From assembly GCF_003814815.1 (NCBI RefSeq), contig NZ_RKQQ01000007.1, forward strand, positions 184,219 through 248,218: a stretch of 64,000 nt of DNA, written 5' to 3'. Below, one piece after another: positions 56,163-63,836 of this stretch. This DNA is from Salisediminibacterium halotolerans (lineage in GTDB: Bacteria; Bacillota; Bacilli; Bacillales; Salisediminibacteriaceae). The notes beneath the pieces are model-generated. The model saw nothing but the letters and a program-made list of their open reading frames with translations. It had not been told where the DNA came from and did not search any database. Numbering within the stretch: the first letter of the stretch is position 1; each line of letters starts with the position of its first letter. Made by a program: the position numbers and the translations under genes.

Positions 56163-57347
56163 ATGCTTAATCGTCAAGTATGGATCGTGATTGCCGGTAT
56201 GCTTGTTCTAATCGGTGCGGCCGGCATTATAAACATCTTCATAAACGGCGAACATGTGATGGGAACGAGCAACTATGTTCCTTGGGGCTCACTGATCGCG
56301 TTTTATGTCTTCTTTGTAGCAACAAGTACCGGTTTTACGTTTATCAATTCGTTGGCTCATGTGTTTAAAGTTAAACGGTTTGAGTTTTTGTCACGGCGGC
56401 TGACGTTAGCTTCGATTGCTGCACTGTTAATGGGATTTGTCATGATCGGAGTCGAGCTCGGCAATCCGTTGGCAATGGTTTATATTATGATTTCACCGAA
56501 TTTCGCCGCGCCGATCGTTTGGATGGGATTGCTTTACGGACTATACCTCGTTTTGCACATTGTGGAGTTTATCTTTCAATTGAAGAACAACCATAAAGTG
56601 ATCGATATTATCAGTCCAATCGTGTTGGCTGTTGCGATTGCAGCGCAAAGTATGCTCGGAGCTGTCTTTGGGATGTCGGTTGCACGAGGGTTCTGGAATG
56701 AAGCTTATACCTCGATCTCGTTTATTGTCCTTGCCTTTTTATCAGGTATTGCCGCAGCTGTTATTTTAACGCACATCCTTGCCCGAAAAAATGTGGTCGG
56801 AAAAGCAGATAAAAAAGCGATTGAACAGCTGCAGCCGGTTTTTTCCAAGCTGTTGCTCGGAACCGTGACTGTCGTATTGTTTTTTACAGTTTGGAAATGG
56901 ATTTACGGACTTTACGGCACGATGCCGGGTCATGCTGATGCGCTGCAGCTGTTTGCCGGCGGGCCGTTAACAGCGCCTTACTGGCTTTTAGAAATCGGCT
57001 TCGTTTTTGTCGTACCGATTTTATTGCTTGTGTTTATGAAAAAACGCCGCGACCTGGCGTTAATCTTTTCTTCACTTTCTTTAATGATAGGTATTTTCGC
57101 GATGCGGGTTATGATGGTGTTTGCCGGTCAAATGGCGCCGCTGCAGGTTGTGTTCGGCTCTGAATCGGCGCAAGGAATCCGGGAAGTCTCTATTCTCTGG
57201 TCTGAATGGGCAACGGCCGGATTTGGCATCGGCGGAGTCATTTTAATTTATATGATCGGCGAGAAATGGCTCGATTTAAATACAGCGTCTCATGATGCTG
57301 ACGTATATGAACAGAAGCAAGAAACATATGAATTTGCCAAATCATAA
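56163..57347 (+). CDS. srrC: NrfD/PsrC-type membrane anchor and quinol oxidase subunit (SrrC-like)
   Basis: An integral membrane subunit of the NrfD/PsrC family, 394 residues with about ten helices. It should oxidise menaquinol and pass electrons to SrrB. Family features include VPWGSLIAFYVFFVATSTGF, VIGVELGNPLAM-type helix 3 (MIGVELGNPLAMVYIMISPNF) split by a conserved loop, and GMSVARGFWNEAYTSISFIVLAF. ATG 56163 was chosen, with GTGAGGTG upstream; the frame is open from inside srrB at 56130. It carries no haem-ligand pattern, as expected for NrfD-type anchors. Confidence 0.9.
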   Translation: MLNRQVWIVIAGMLVLIGAAGIINIFINGEHVMGTSNYVPWGSLIAFYVFFVATSTGFTFINSLAHVFKVKRFEFLSRRLTLASIAALLMGFVMIGVELGNPLAMVYIMISPNFAAPIVWMGLLYGLYLVLHIVEFIFQLKNNHKVIDIISPIVLAVAIAAQSMLGAVFGMSVARGFWNEAYTSISFIVLAFLSGIAAAVILTHILARKNVVGKADKKAIEQLQPVFSKLLLGTVTVVLFFTVWKWIYGLYGTMPGHADALQLFAGGPLTAPYWLLEIGFVFVVPILLLVFMKKRRDLALIFSSLSLMIGIFAMRVMMVFAGQMAPLQVVFGSESAQGIREVSILWSEWATAGFGIGGVILIYMIGEKWLDLNTASHDADVYEQKQETYEFAKS

Positions 57348-57367
57348 TCAGGAAGGGAGAGTTATTG

Positions 57368-57991
57368 ATGACAGCAAAAGAAGCATACATCTCAATGCTT
57401 ACTCTGTTTGCAGAGCTCTATAAATATCCGGATAAAGATACGCTCAAGCAGATTGCTTCCGGAGCAGCAGATAAGGAATTGTGTGAGACGGCTGCGTATC
57501 TGGCTCTTCCCCCTGAAGCGTATGATCGCCGTTTACAGGCGCTTCATACTGAAAATAATCCAATCACAACTCAATATATGAAAGCATTTTCCGGAATCGT
57601 TAAACCATTTTATCCGCCGGTGGAGTCATTGTACAAGCCGTGGAGCACCGATCCGAATGCACCGGATGGGAAAGGAAGACGCAGGGGATATTACATGGGC
57701 GACAGCGCGCTCCATTTAAAGCATTTGCTGGGATCGTACGGTTTTGAGATTCCGCGTGAATATGAAAATATGCCGGATCATTTGGCGATAGAACTTGAAC
57801 TCTATGCCTATTTGGTAGATCAGGACAGCGACGGAGCTAAATTGTTTCACCGGGACCACTTTGACTGGCTGGAAGAATTTTATGCGAATCTTCAAGAGTT
57901 GGGAGAAATCCCTTTTTATATTGAAGCAACACGGATGCTGCTGCATCTTTTAGCCAAGGATCCGCAATGTTATTGCGACGGAAAGGAGTGA
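57368..57991 (+). CDS. srrD: TorD/DmsD-family molybdoenzyme chaperone (SrrD-like)
   Basis: A cytoplasmic chaperone of 207 residues. It should hold apo-SrrA until the molybdenum cofactor is inserted and then release it to the Tat translocon. The family pattern is present: TTQYMKAFSGIVKPFYPPVESLYKPW, GDSALHLKHLLGSYGFEIP, the signature MPDHLAIELELYAYLV, and DWLEEFYANL near the end. ATG 57368 was preferred over TTG 57365 for its spacing to AAGGGAGA. Only 5 bases separate it from srrF. Confidence 0.9.
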   Translation: MTAKEAYISMLTLFAELYKYPDKDTLKQIASGAADKELCETAAYLALPPEAYDRRLQALHTENNPITTQYMKAFSGIVKPFYPPVESLYKPWSTDPNAPDGKGRRRGYYMGDSALHLKHLLGSYGFEIPREYENMPDHLAIELELYAYLVDQDSDGAKLFHRDHFDWLEEFYANLQELGEIPFYIEATRMLLHLLAKDPQCYCDGKE

Positions 57992-57996
57992 GCAAA

Positions 57997-59259
57997 ATGA
58001 AACTGCAATATACAGTCATACTTCAGATCGCGTTATTGCTGCTACTCGCTTCATGTCAAACAGGATCTGCTGAAGAGGCGGAGGAAAACGTCTCGTTTGA
58101 GAATGAGGAGAATCTGTCTGAGTATATTATAGCTGAGGAAGAGAGCGGCGAAGATGACGATCATGTGCCCTACAATGAAGACTGGAATTACATTGAAACC
58201 GACGAATTGACCCGGCTTTTAGAAGGAAAAGCTGTTACGAGTGAGGAGCGTACGGGTTATGAAGAATATCCTCCTGAATGGGACGGTTTGGTATTAGTTG
58301 ATTCACGTCCGCAAGACGTCTACAGTAAAGGACATATCAACGGAGCTGTCAATATTCCGGACGGGGAGTTTGACGAATATAAAGACCGTCTTCCTGATGA
58401 CAAAGAAGTGAAGCTCGTATTTTATTGCGGCGGGTTGCATTGTGCTTTGAGCGGTAATTCATCAGAGAAGGCGATGGAATTGGGGTATGAAAATTCGTAC
58501 GTATACCAAGAAGGAATTCCGGCTTGGAATGAAGCAGGCAATTATTTTGTAACCGATGAAAAACATGTTGAAGAGCAAATCATGGCATCGGCGGTTGAAC
58601 GAGATGACAACACTCCGGTTACGCTGATCGATGCAAGAACGTATGAAGGTTATTTTGAATCTCACATACCGACAGCTGTATTTTGGGATGACGGGCAAAT
58701 TAACACGAAGTATGACGGCTCAGCCCCTGCTGATAAAGACCAGGAAATCATTGTGTATTGCGGCGGATTCTTTTGCGGAAAGAGTCATGCGATTGCTGAA
58801 CAGTTAACAGCAGAAGGGTACACAAATGTGAAAGTATTTGCCGGAGGAATGCCGCTTTGGAATGATGCAGATCTGCCGACATTCGGAACAGCCGGAGAAG
58901 TCGGAGATTTTGATGTAACAGATGGTCAAAAAGACCGAAGCATAGCAGCTGATGAATTTCATGATCTGGTTGATAGCGGGGAAACGGTTCTCGATGTTCG
59001 CAGCGATGATGAAGTGGCCAGCGGGATGATTGACGGAGCGCTTCATATTCCGGATGATGAAATTCGCTCCGGCGGAGAAGACGTAGAAGAGATGCTTCCG
59101 GAAGATAAAGACGAAGAGATCGTTCTTCATTGTGCCAGCGGAGCACGAGCTGGAGGTGTCGTGGAAATCATTGCCGAAATGGGTTATGAAAATGTGCATT
59201 ATTGGAACGGCGGGATCTCGGTCGACGAAGACGGAACGTATGAACTTGATGATGAATAG
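57997..59259 (+). CDS. srrF: Lipoprotein with three rhodanese domains (SrrF-like)
   Basis: A 420-residue lipoprotein with lipobox LLASC. Three rhodanese domains follow, at about 85-185, 195-300 and 310-410. Active-site loops are FYCGGLHCALS, VYCGGFFCGKS and LHCASGARAG, so all three have the catalytic Cys and the first two carry a second Cys four residues later. AAAGGAG lies upstream of ATG 57997; the frame is open from 57967. It is the last gene of the operon, matching the reported SrrF (about 45 kDa). The function in selenite respiration is unproven. Transfer of sulfur or selenium, or trapping of selenide/elemental selenium at the surface, are reasonable possibilities. Confidence 0.85.
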   Translation: MKLQYTVILQIALLLLLASCQTGSAEEAEENVSFENEENLSEYIIAEEESGEDDDHVPYNEDWNYIETDELTRLLEGKAVTSEERTGYEEYPPEWDGLVLVDSRPQDVYSKGHINGAVNIPDGEFDEYKDRLPDDKEVKLVFYCGGLHCALSGNSSEKAMELGYENSYVYQEGIPAWNEAGNYFVTDEKHVEEQIMASAVERDDNTPVTLIDARTYEGYFESHIPTAVFWDDGQINTKYDGSAPADKDQEIIVYCGGFFCGKSHAIAEQLTAEGYTNVKVFAGGMPLWNDADLPTFGTAGEVGDFDVTDGQKDRSIAADEFHDLVDSGETVLDVRSDDEVASGMIDGALHIPDDEIRSGGEDVEEMLPEDKDEEIVLHCASGARAGGVVEIIAEMGYENVHYWNGGISVDEDGTYELDDE

Positions 59260-59264
59260 TCAAA

Positions 59265-59300
59265 AGCAGGACAGAGCGGTCTCTGTCCTGCTTATTTTGT
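59265..59300. terminator. Bidirectional terminator between the srr operon and ald
   Basis: A perfect 12-bp stem (59265-59276 with 59281-59292) with a 4-base loop, followed by TATTTT, between the convergent srrF and ald genes. Confidence 0.88.
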
Positions 59301-59312
59301 GGCAAACAATTG

Positions 59313-60431
59313 TTAGAAACGAAAAGAGCGTTCGACAGGAACAAACTCATAACCGAGATCTTCTGCTACCGCTTCATACGTAATGTTGCCGCTTGCAGTG
59401 TTGACGCCTTTCACAAGCGACGGCGAATGATGGAGCGCCTCATGAATGCCGTAGTTTGCAATATGCAATGCGTACGGCACGGTGACATTTGTTAAAGCGA
59501 GTGTCGACGTGCGCGGAACAGCTCCCGGCATATTTGCCACTGCATAGTGGACGACATCATGTTTTTTATAAATAGGATCATCATGCGTTGTAATATGATC
59601 GATCGTATCGACGATTCCGCCTTGATCAATCGCCACATCGACAATCACGGAACCCGGTTTCATCTCTTTAATCATTTCTTCAGTGATTAGTCTCGGCGCA
59701 CGTGCGCCGGGGATTAATACTGCGCCGATGACGAGATCAGCTTCTTTAACTGCGTGAGCAATGTTTAGCGGGTTGCTCATCAGCGTATTAATTTCCGTGC
59801 CGAACATATCATCAAGCTGGCGAAGGCGGTCGTGGCTCAGATCCATAATCGTCACGTCCGCGCCGAGCCCCATAGCGATCTTTGCGGCGTTCGTACCGAC
59901 TACGCCTCCGCCGATAATCGTAACTTTACCGCGTTTAACACCGGGCACTCCGGATAACAATACGCCTGAGCCTCCTTTGGGAGCTTCGAGAAATTGAGCG
60001 CCGATTTGAGAAGCCATGCGTCCTGCCACTTCGCTCATCGGTGTCAAAAGAGGCAGATTTCCGTCCTCCTCGACTGTTTCGTAGGCGATCGACGTCATTT
60101 TACTCTCTATTAAAGCTTTCGCCAAATCCGGAACTGCTGCCAGATGCAAGTAAGTAAATAAAATGAGATCTTCGCGAAACAAATAGTATTCTTCCGGAAG
60201 AGGTTCCTTTACTTTCATAATCATTTCAGATTCGTTCCAGACGTTTTCAGCATGCTGATAAATCATTGCTCCGGCCGCTTGATAATCGTCATCACTAAAA
60301 CCGCTGTCAACTCCGGCAGAATGTTCGATAATAATTGTGTGGCCTGCTTGCGATAAGGTCATAACGCCTGCAGGTGTTAAAGCTACCCGGCTTTCGTTAT
60401 TTTTAAGTTCTCTCGGTACGCCGATAATCAT
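59313..60431 (-). CDS. ald: Alanine dehydrogenase
   Basis: NAD-dependent reversible deamination of L-alanine to pyruvate and ammonia. It has 372 residues. It opens [20 protein letters not shown]. Catalytic and binding segments include [15 protein letters not shown], a Rossmann motif [27 protein letters not shown] and [16 protein letters not shown] near the end. ATG 60431 follows AGAGGAGGG; the frame extends to 60458. It is convergent to srrF and unrelated to selenium metabolism as far as the sequence shows. Confidence 0.95.
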   Translation of the reverse strand: MIIGVPRELKNNESRVALTPAGVMTLSQAGHTIIIEHSAGVDSGFSDDDYQAAGAMIYQHAENVWNESEMIMKVKEPLPEEYYLFREDLILFTYLHLAAVPDLAKALIESKMTSIAYETVEEDGNLPLLTPMSEVAGRMASQIGAQFLEAPKGGSGVLLSGVPGVKRGKVTIIGGGVVGTNAAKIAMGLGADVTIMDLSHDRLRQLDDMFGTEINTLMSNPLNIAHAVKEADLVIGAVLIPGARAPRLITEEMIKEMKPGSVIVDVAIDQGGIVDTIDHITTHDDPIYKKHDVVHYAVANMPGAVPRTSTLALTNVTVPYALHIANYGIHEALHHSPSLVKGVNTASGNITYEAVAEDLGYEFVPVERSFRF

Positions 60432-60534
60432 TCTGCACCCTCCTCTACAGATATACACAGTTCTTCCGCTTTCATTTTAACGGAAGAGGGATGTATTTGC
60501 ATTACTTTTTTAAGGTGAAGCAATAAAAATAAGA

Positions 60535-60554
60535 CACCGGCAAGTCCGGTGTCT
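60535..60554 (-). terminator. Hairpin copy left of repeat B (T-tract on minus strand)
   Basis: 20 bases identical to 60923-60942. Read on the minus strand, this hairpin is followed by TATTTTTATT and is the likely real terminator of the KTSC-like gene at 60953-61168, now separated from it by the repeat. Confidence 0.75.
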
Positions 60555-60922
60555 TAGATTGTAGACAAACTATATTTTATGTCAGCCATGAATCCACTGC
60601 CCTCCGCTTGCCCCGGGCAAGGACTCAGCTAGTATTCGGCGGCCCGAGGCCGCCGAATCCGGATCTTCGTCGCTTGCTTTCCCGGAGGCGTCGAAGGAGT
60701 GGATGCATGGCTTCTTTTTCATCAATACACTCGCTTCAAAAAAGAGGATGACCCAGCATCCCGGCTTTTTCCCGCGGAATAGCGAGACAAACGAGACCCT
60801 GCAGGGCATAAGCCCGAAGCGGCTCGGCGCTCGCCCGCAGGAAATAAGCCGGACGATGCGCAGTCATCCGTTCTTTTTAATAGGACATCGATCGAAGTCA
60901 TGACTTTGTCAACACTCTGAAC
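60555..60922. repeat. Structured repeat family, copy B (complete, 368 bp)
   Basis: The best-defined copy, because it is flanked by an exact 20-base direct duplication. The ends TAGATTGTAGACAAA and (complement) AGAGTGTTGACAAA are imperfect inverted repeats. The interior forms two long hairpin domains. The first pairs AGCCATGAATCCACT with AGTGGATGCATGGCT and contains the perfect ATTCGGCGGC/GCCGCCGAAT hairpin. The second pairs GGATGACCCAGCATC-type with GATGCGCAGTCATCC-type arms. It has no convincing gene and no transposase. Confidence 0.85.
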
Positions 60923-60942
60923 CACCGGCAAGTCCGGTGTCT
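60923..60942 (-). terminator. Hairpin copy right of repeat B
   Basis: Exact duplicate of 60535-60554. It lies directly downstream of the KTSC-like gene on the minus strand but is not followed by T residues; the repeat begins at once. Confidence 0.65.
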
Positions 60943-60952
60943 GTCCGTTCAT

Positions 60953-61168
60953 TTATTCGCGCATAACCCTGTGCGGATGCTGTTTAGCAATCGTGTTTTC
61001 ATAATATTCCCGCATGTCATTGGCAGAGATCAGCCCGACATATTCAAAATTATTTACTTCGTAATAAACAATGTATCGTCCGTCACTGAAGCGGACATGC
61101 AGTTTTTTTCCGGTTTCCTCAAAACCGATCGATTCAAAATAGCCGTCGTTTACTGTGGTTGTTTCCAT
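60953..61168 (-). CDS. Small KTSC-like domain protein
   Basis: A 71-residue cytoplasmic protein. SIGFEETGKKLHVRFSDGRYIVYYEV and MREYYENTIAKQHPH resemble the KTSC domain, a small single-domain family associated with nucleic-acid-related proteins but without a defined activity. AGGAGG precedes the ATG. It stands alone, and its terminator has been split by repeat copy B. Confidence 0.65.
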   Translation of the reverse strand: METTTVNDGYFESIGFEETGKKLHVRFSDGRYIVYYEVNNFEYVGLISANDMREYYENTIAKQHPHRVMRE

Positions 61169-61332
61169 GTGCAGCCTCCTTTGCGATATTTACTAATCTG
61201 TTACCCGTTGTATGAAGAATATCAAACGTTAGAAAAAGATTTGTCGATTTATCTACAGATTTATATTATGTGCAATCAGCAAGGCAGAAATCTAATATAA
61301 TGAACCTATGAATACCTATGGGGGTGACGTGA

Positions 61333-62040
61333 ATGGGCAACCAGGATTTCACAATTTTAATAGCTGACGATGAGGAAGAAATGCTTCATTTTTTAGCGGA
61401 TTATATTACGAACGAAGGATACACGGTTTTAACATCTGCAAACGGCAAGGAAATGATTGATACAGTTAACCGTGAAAAGATCGATTTAATTTTGCTGGAT
61501 ATTATGATGCCGGTTATGGACGGAATGGAGGCTTTGCGTGAACTTCGGAGCGAGCGGAAAATACCGGTTATTATGATTACGGCGAGAGCGGATGAAAACG
61601 ACCGCGTCGAAGGGTTGAAGCGCGGAGCTGACGATTATATTGTCAAACCTTTCAGCCCGCGGGAATTGCTGGCGAGAATTGAAGCGCAAATCCGCAGAAA
61701 TTACCGGTTTCAAGAAGAGGAGCAGGAAAAAGAAGTGCAAATCGGCTCGATTCAATTAAAATATGATTCAAGAAAGGTCTTTGTTGACGAAGAACTGATT
61801 CAGCTGACCCGAAAAGAATTTGATTTGCTCAGTTTCTTTATGGCGCATCCGGAACAGGTTTTTAACCGGGAGCAGCTCCTTGATCAAGTATGGGGGATGA
61901 ATTACACATCCGGCGGACACCGGACCGTAGATACGCATATGAAAACATTGAGACATAAGTTAAAAAAGGGCGGGGAGCACTTTAAAACGGTATATGGTGT
62001 CGGGTATGTGTTGGAAAAGGAGCAGCAAAATGAAACTTAA
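61333..62040 (+). CDS. OmpR-family response regulator
   Basis: A 235-residue regulator. The receiver domain has the DDEEE acidic pair, the phosphoacceptor Asp in LILLDIMMPVMDG (about residue 56), Thr in VIMITARA and Lys in YIVKPFSPREL. The C-terminal winged helix has LTRKEFDLLSFFMAHPEQVFNREQLLDQVWG and RTVDTHMKTLRHKLKK. GGGGTGAC precedes the ATG. It overlaps the kinase gene by 11 bases. Targets are unknown; the 11-bp direct repeat upstream of srrE is one possible site. Confidence 0.95.
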   Translation: MGNQDFTILIADDEEEMLHFLADYITNEGYTVLTSANGKEMIDTVNREKIDLILLDIMMPVMDGMEALRELRSERKIPVIMITARADENDRVEGLKRGADDYIVKPFSPRELLARIEAQIRRNYRFQEEEQEKEVQIGSIQLKYDSRKVFVDEELIQLTRKEFDLLSFFMAHPEQVFNREQLLDQVWGMNYTSGGHRTVDTHMKTLRHKLKKGGEHFKTVYGVGYVLEKEQQNET

Positions 62041-63430
62041 GCATAAAACGTGGATATTCATCATCTTGTTTTCCTTTGTGACAATTACAGGTATTGTGTC
62101 GCTAACGAATTATTTATATGAATCTTTTTATGTCGACAATCAAATTGAACAGCTCAAAGGCCGGGGAGATAATCTTGCAGCCGTATATCATCAGGCCGAG
62201 ACGGAGGAGGAGAAAGCAAGGTTTCATGAACTGGCAGATTTTATGTCGCAATGCGCGGTTGCTGATATTGAATTAGATTCTGCTGAAAACATCGCTAACG
62301 GGGACTGGCCTGAAGATATTCCGATTCTTACGGATGAGCCCGGATTATCAACGAGTGAAGCTGCAGAGCTGCAAAACGGTCAAACGGTCGTTTCGCAGCG
62401 GACAGGCGAAGAAGATGATCATTTGCTGATAACACTCCCGTTAATTGATGAAGAAGGCCTAGACAATGTGATTGTCATCTCAACACCGGTTACAGCGGCG
62501 TTTGCACCGTTTGAATCCTTACAGGGTGTGCTTTTTTTAATCGGCGCCGGGGCTTTTCTCTTGATCGTCTTCATATTAAATAAAGTTGTCAACTATATGG
62601 TGCACCCGATTGAGCGAATGATCGAAGCTTCAAAAACATGGGCGCAAGGAGACTTCACGCAAAAAGTAGATGTCAATTCTTCTGATGAGATCGGCGATTT
62701 AGCAGCCGCTTTTAATACGATGAGTCAATCGCTTGCAGAAGAAGACCAAAAAAAACAAGAATTTCTCGGCAATGTTTCGCATGAATTGCGCACGCCGCTC
62801 AGTTATTTGAAAGGCTATTCAGAAGTCCTTTTAGAAGCAGCGGAAAATAATCAGCCTGTCGATACAGCCCAATTGCATAAAATAAAAATGGAAAGTGAAC
62901 GAATGGAACGTTTAGTCAACGATTTGCTTGATTTAGCCCGGCTGGAAGGAGATTTATACCCGATGTCTTCTGCGCCGATCCCGTTTGCCCAGCTCATTGA
63001 CGATGTTGTTGACCGTATGCGTGTGCTTGCCGAAAAACAAGGGATAGAAATTGATACCGACCTGTCGCCGGACATCATTATTAACGGTGATGAACAACGG
63101 TTGGAACAAGTGATCACCAATTTGCTGCAAAATGCTGTAAACTACGGAAAAGAAGGCAAACGCATTACAGTCCGCTTATATCCCCGTCACGATAAAGCAG
63201 TGTTCGAAGTGGCCGATCAAGGCGAAGGGATACCAAAAGATGTATTGAACCGGTTAACGGAAAGATTTTACCGTATGGATAAATCACGATCGAAACAATC
63301 AGGCGGAACGGGTCTAGGGTTGTCAATCGTAAATGAAATCATTAAAAAGCATCACGGGGAAATGAGCTTTGAGTCTGAGCTTGGCAAAGGAACAACGGCG
63401 AAGGTCGAATTGCCTTTGTTCACTGAGTGA
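62030..63430 (+). CDS. HAMP-containing sensor histidine kinase
   Basis: A 466-residue membrane kinase. TM1 is about 9-29, followed by an extracellular acidic sensor domain of about 145 residues (with one Cys, MSQCAVAD) and TM2 at about 168-188. The HAMP domain then contains VHPIERMIEASKTWAQGDF. The phosphoacceptor His is in LGNVSHELRTPLSYLKGYS. The HATPase domain has VITNLLQNAVNYG, FEVADQGEGIP and GGTGLGLSIVNEII. ATG 62030 follows AAAAGGAG; the frame is open from 61994. The stimulus is unknown. Confidence 0.93.
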   Translation: MKLKHKTWIFIILFSFVTITGIVSLTNYLYESFYVDNQIEQLKGRGDNLAAVYHQAETEEEKARFHELADFMSQCAVADIELDSAENIANGDWPEDIPILTDEPGLSTSEAAELQNGQTVVSQRTGEEDDHLLITLPLIDEEGLDNVIVISTPVTAAFAPFESLQGVLFLIGAGAFLLIVFILNKVVNYMVHPIERMIEASKTWAQGDFTQKVDVNSSDEIGDLAAAFNTMSQSLAEEDQKKQEFLGNVSHELRTPLSYLKGYSEVLLEAAENNQPVDTAQLHKIKMESERMERLVNDLLDLARLEGDLYPMSSAPIPFAQLIDDVVDRMRVLAEKQGIEIDTDLSPDIIINGDEQRLEQVITNLLQNAVNYGKEGKRITVRLYPRHDKAVFEVADQGEGIPKDVLNRLTERFYRMDKSRSKQSGGTGLGLSIVNEIIKKHHGEMSFESELGKGTTAKVELPLFTE

Positions 63431-63438
63431 TTCATGAG

Positions 63439-63468
63439 TTGCCAGACATTTATATAATTCGCTATACT
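63439..63468 (+). promoter_or_regulatory. Promoter of the small membrane protein gene
   Basis: TTGCCA (63439-63444), 18 bases, TATACT (63463-63468), 42 bases before the TTG start at 63511. Confidence 0.6.
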
Positions 63469-63510
63469 GTCACAAGCAAGGTTCATTGTGACTGAAAAGG
63501 AGGATGTGAA

Positions 63511-63771
63511 TTGCAACGATTAATTTTTTGGATCGGTTTAAGCCTGCTCCTCGGCTGGACGGCTGCCCTGCTAATTAATTTTGAGACGTATCAAAATGTC
63601 ACGACGAATTTAACGGTCATCTCACCGTTGATTGACGGCCTAATATTTATGCTCGTTATGTTTGCTTTGTACGTCGCTGTTTGGCAGACAGCTGTAAAAA
63701 ATAAAAAAACAGCGTCTTGGCAGCTCGGGATCGCCGGGGCTTTAGCAATGGCGCTCGCATTTGTCGTCTGA
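63511..63771 (+). CDS. Small three-helix membrane protein of unknown function
   Basis: An 86-residue hydrophobic protein that I do not recognise. Three membrane helices are visible (about 4-22, 38-60 and 68-86), separated by short polar loops (NFETYQNVTTN outside or inside, AVKNKKTASW with positive charges). TTG is the start, behind a very strong AAAAGGAGG with 7 bases of spacing, and it has its own promoter candidate. It follows the two-component system and could be an accessory or target of it, but nothing in the sequence shows this. Confidence 0.65.
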   Translation: MQRLIFWIGLSLLLGWTAALLINFETYQNVTTNLTVISPLIDGLIFMLVMFALYVAVWQTAVKNKKTASWQLGIAGALAMALAFVV

Positions 63772-63818
63772 TTCAGCCGACGGTATTTTTTCCTTAGTTT
63801 AAAAAGCGCAGTTGTTCC

Positions 63819-63836
63819 AGCGTATGTTAATACGCT
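63819..63836. terminator. Hairpin abutting repeat C
   Basis: A perfect 7-bp stem (63819-63825 with 63830-63836) around a 4-base loop. Repeat copy C starts right after it, matching the hairpin-adjacent placement of the other copies. Confidence 0.5.

Noticed and set aside
53390..59259. Arsenate or selenate reductase (ArrAB/SerABC)
   Set aside because: The molybdenum-ligand region, the presence of an NrfD anchor and the rhodanese partners fit the PsrA/PhsA/Srr clade. ArrA and SerA have a different subunit set.
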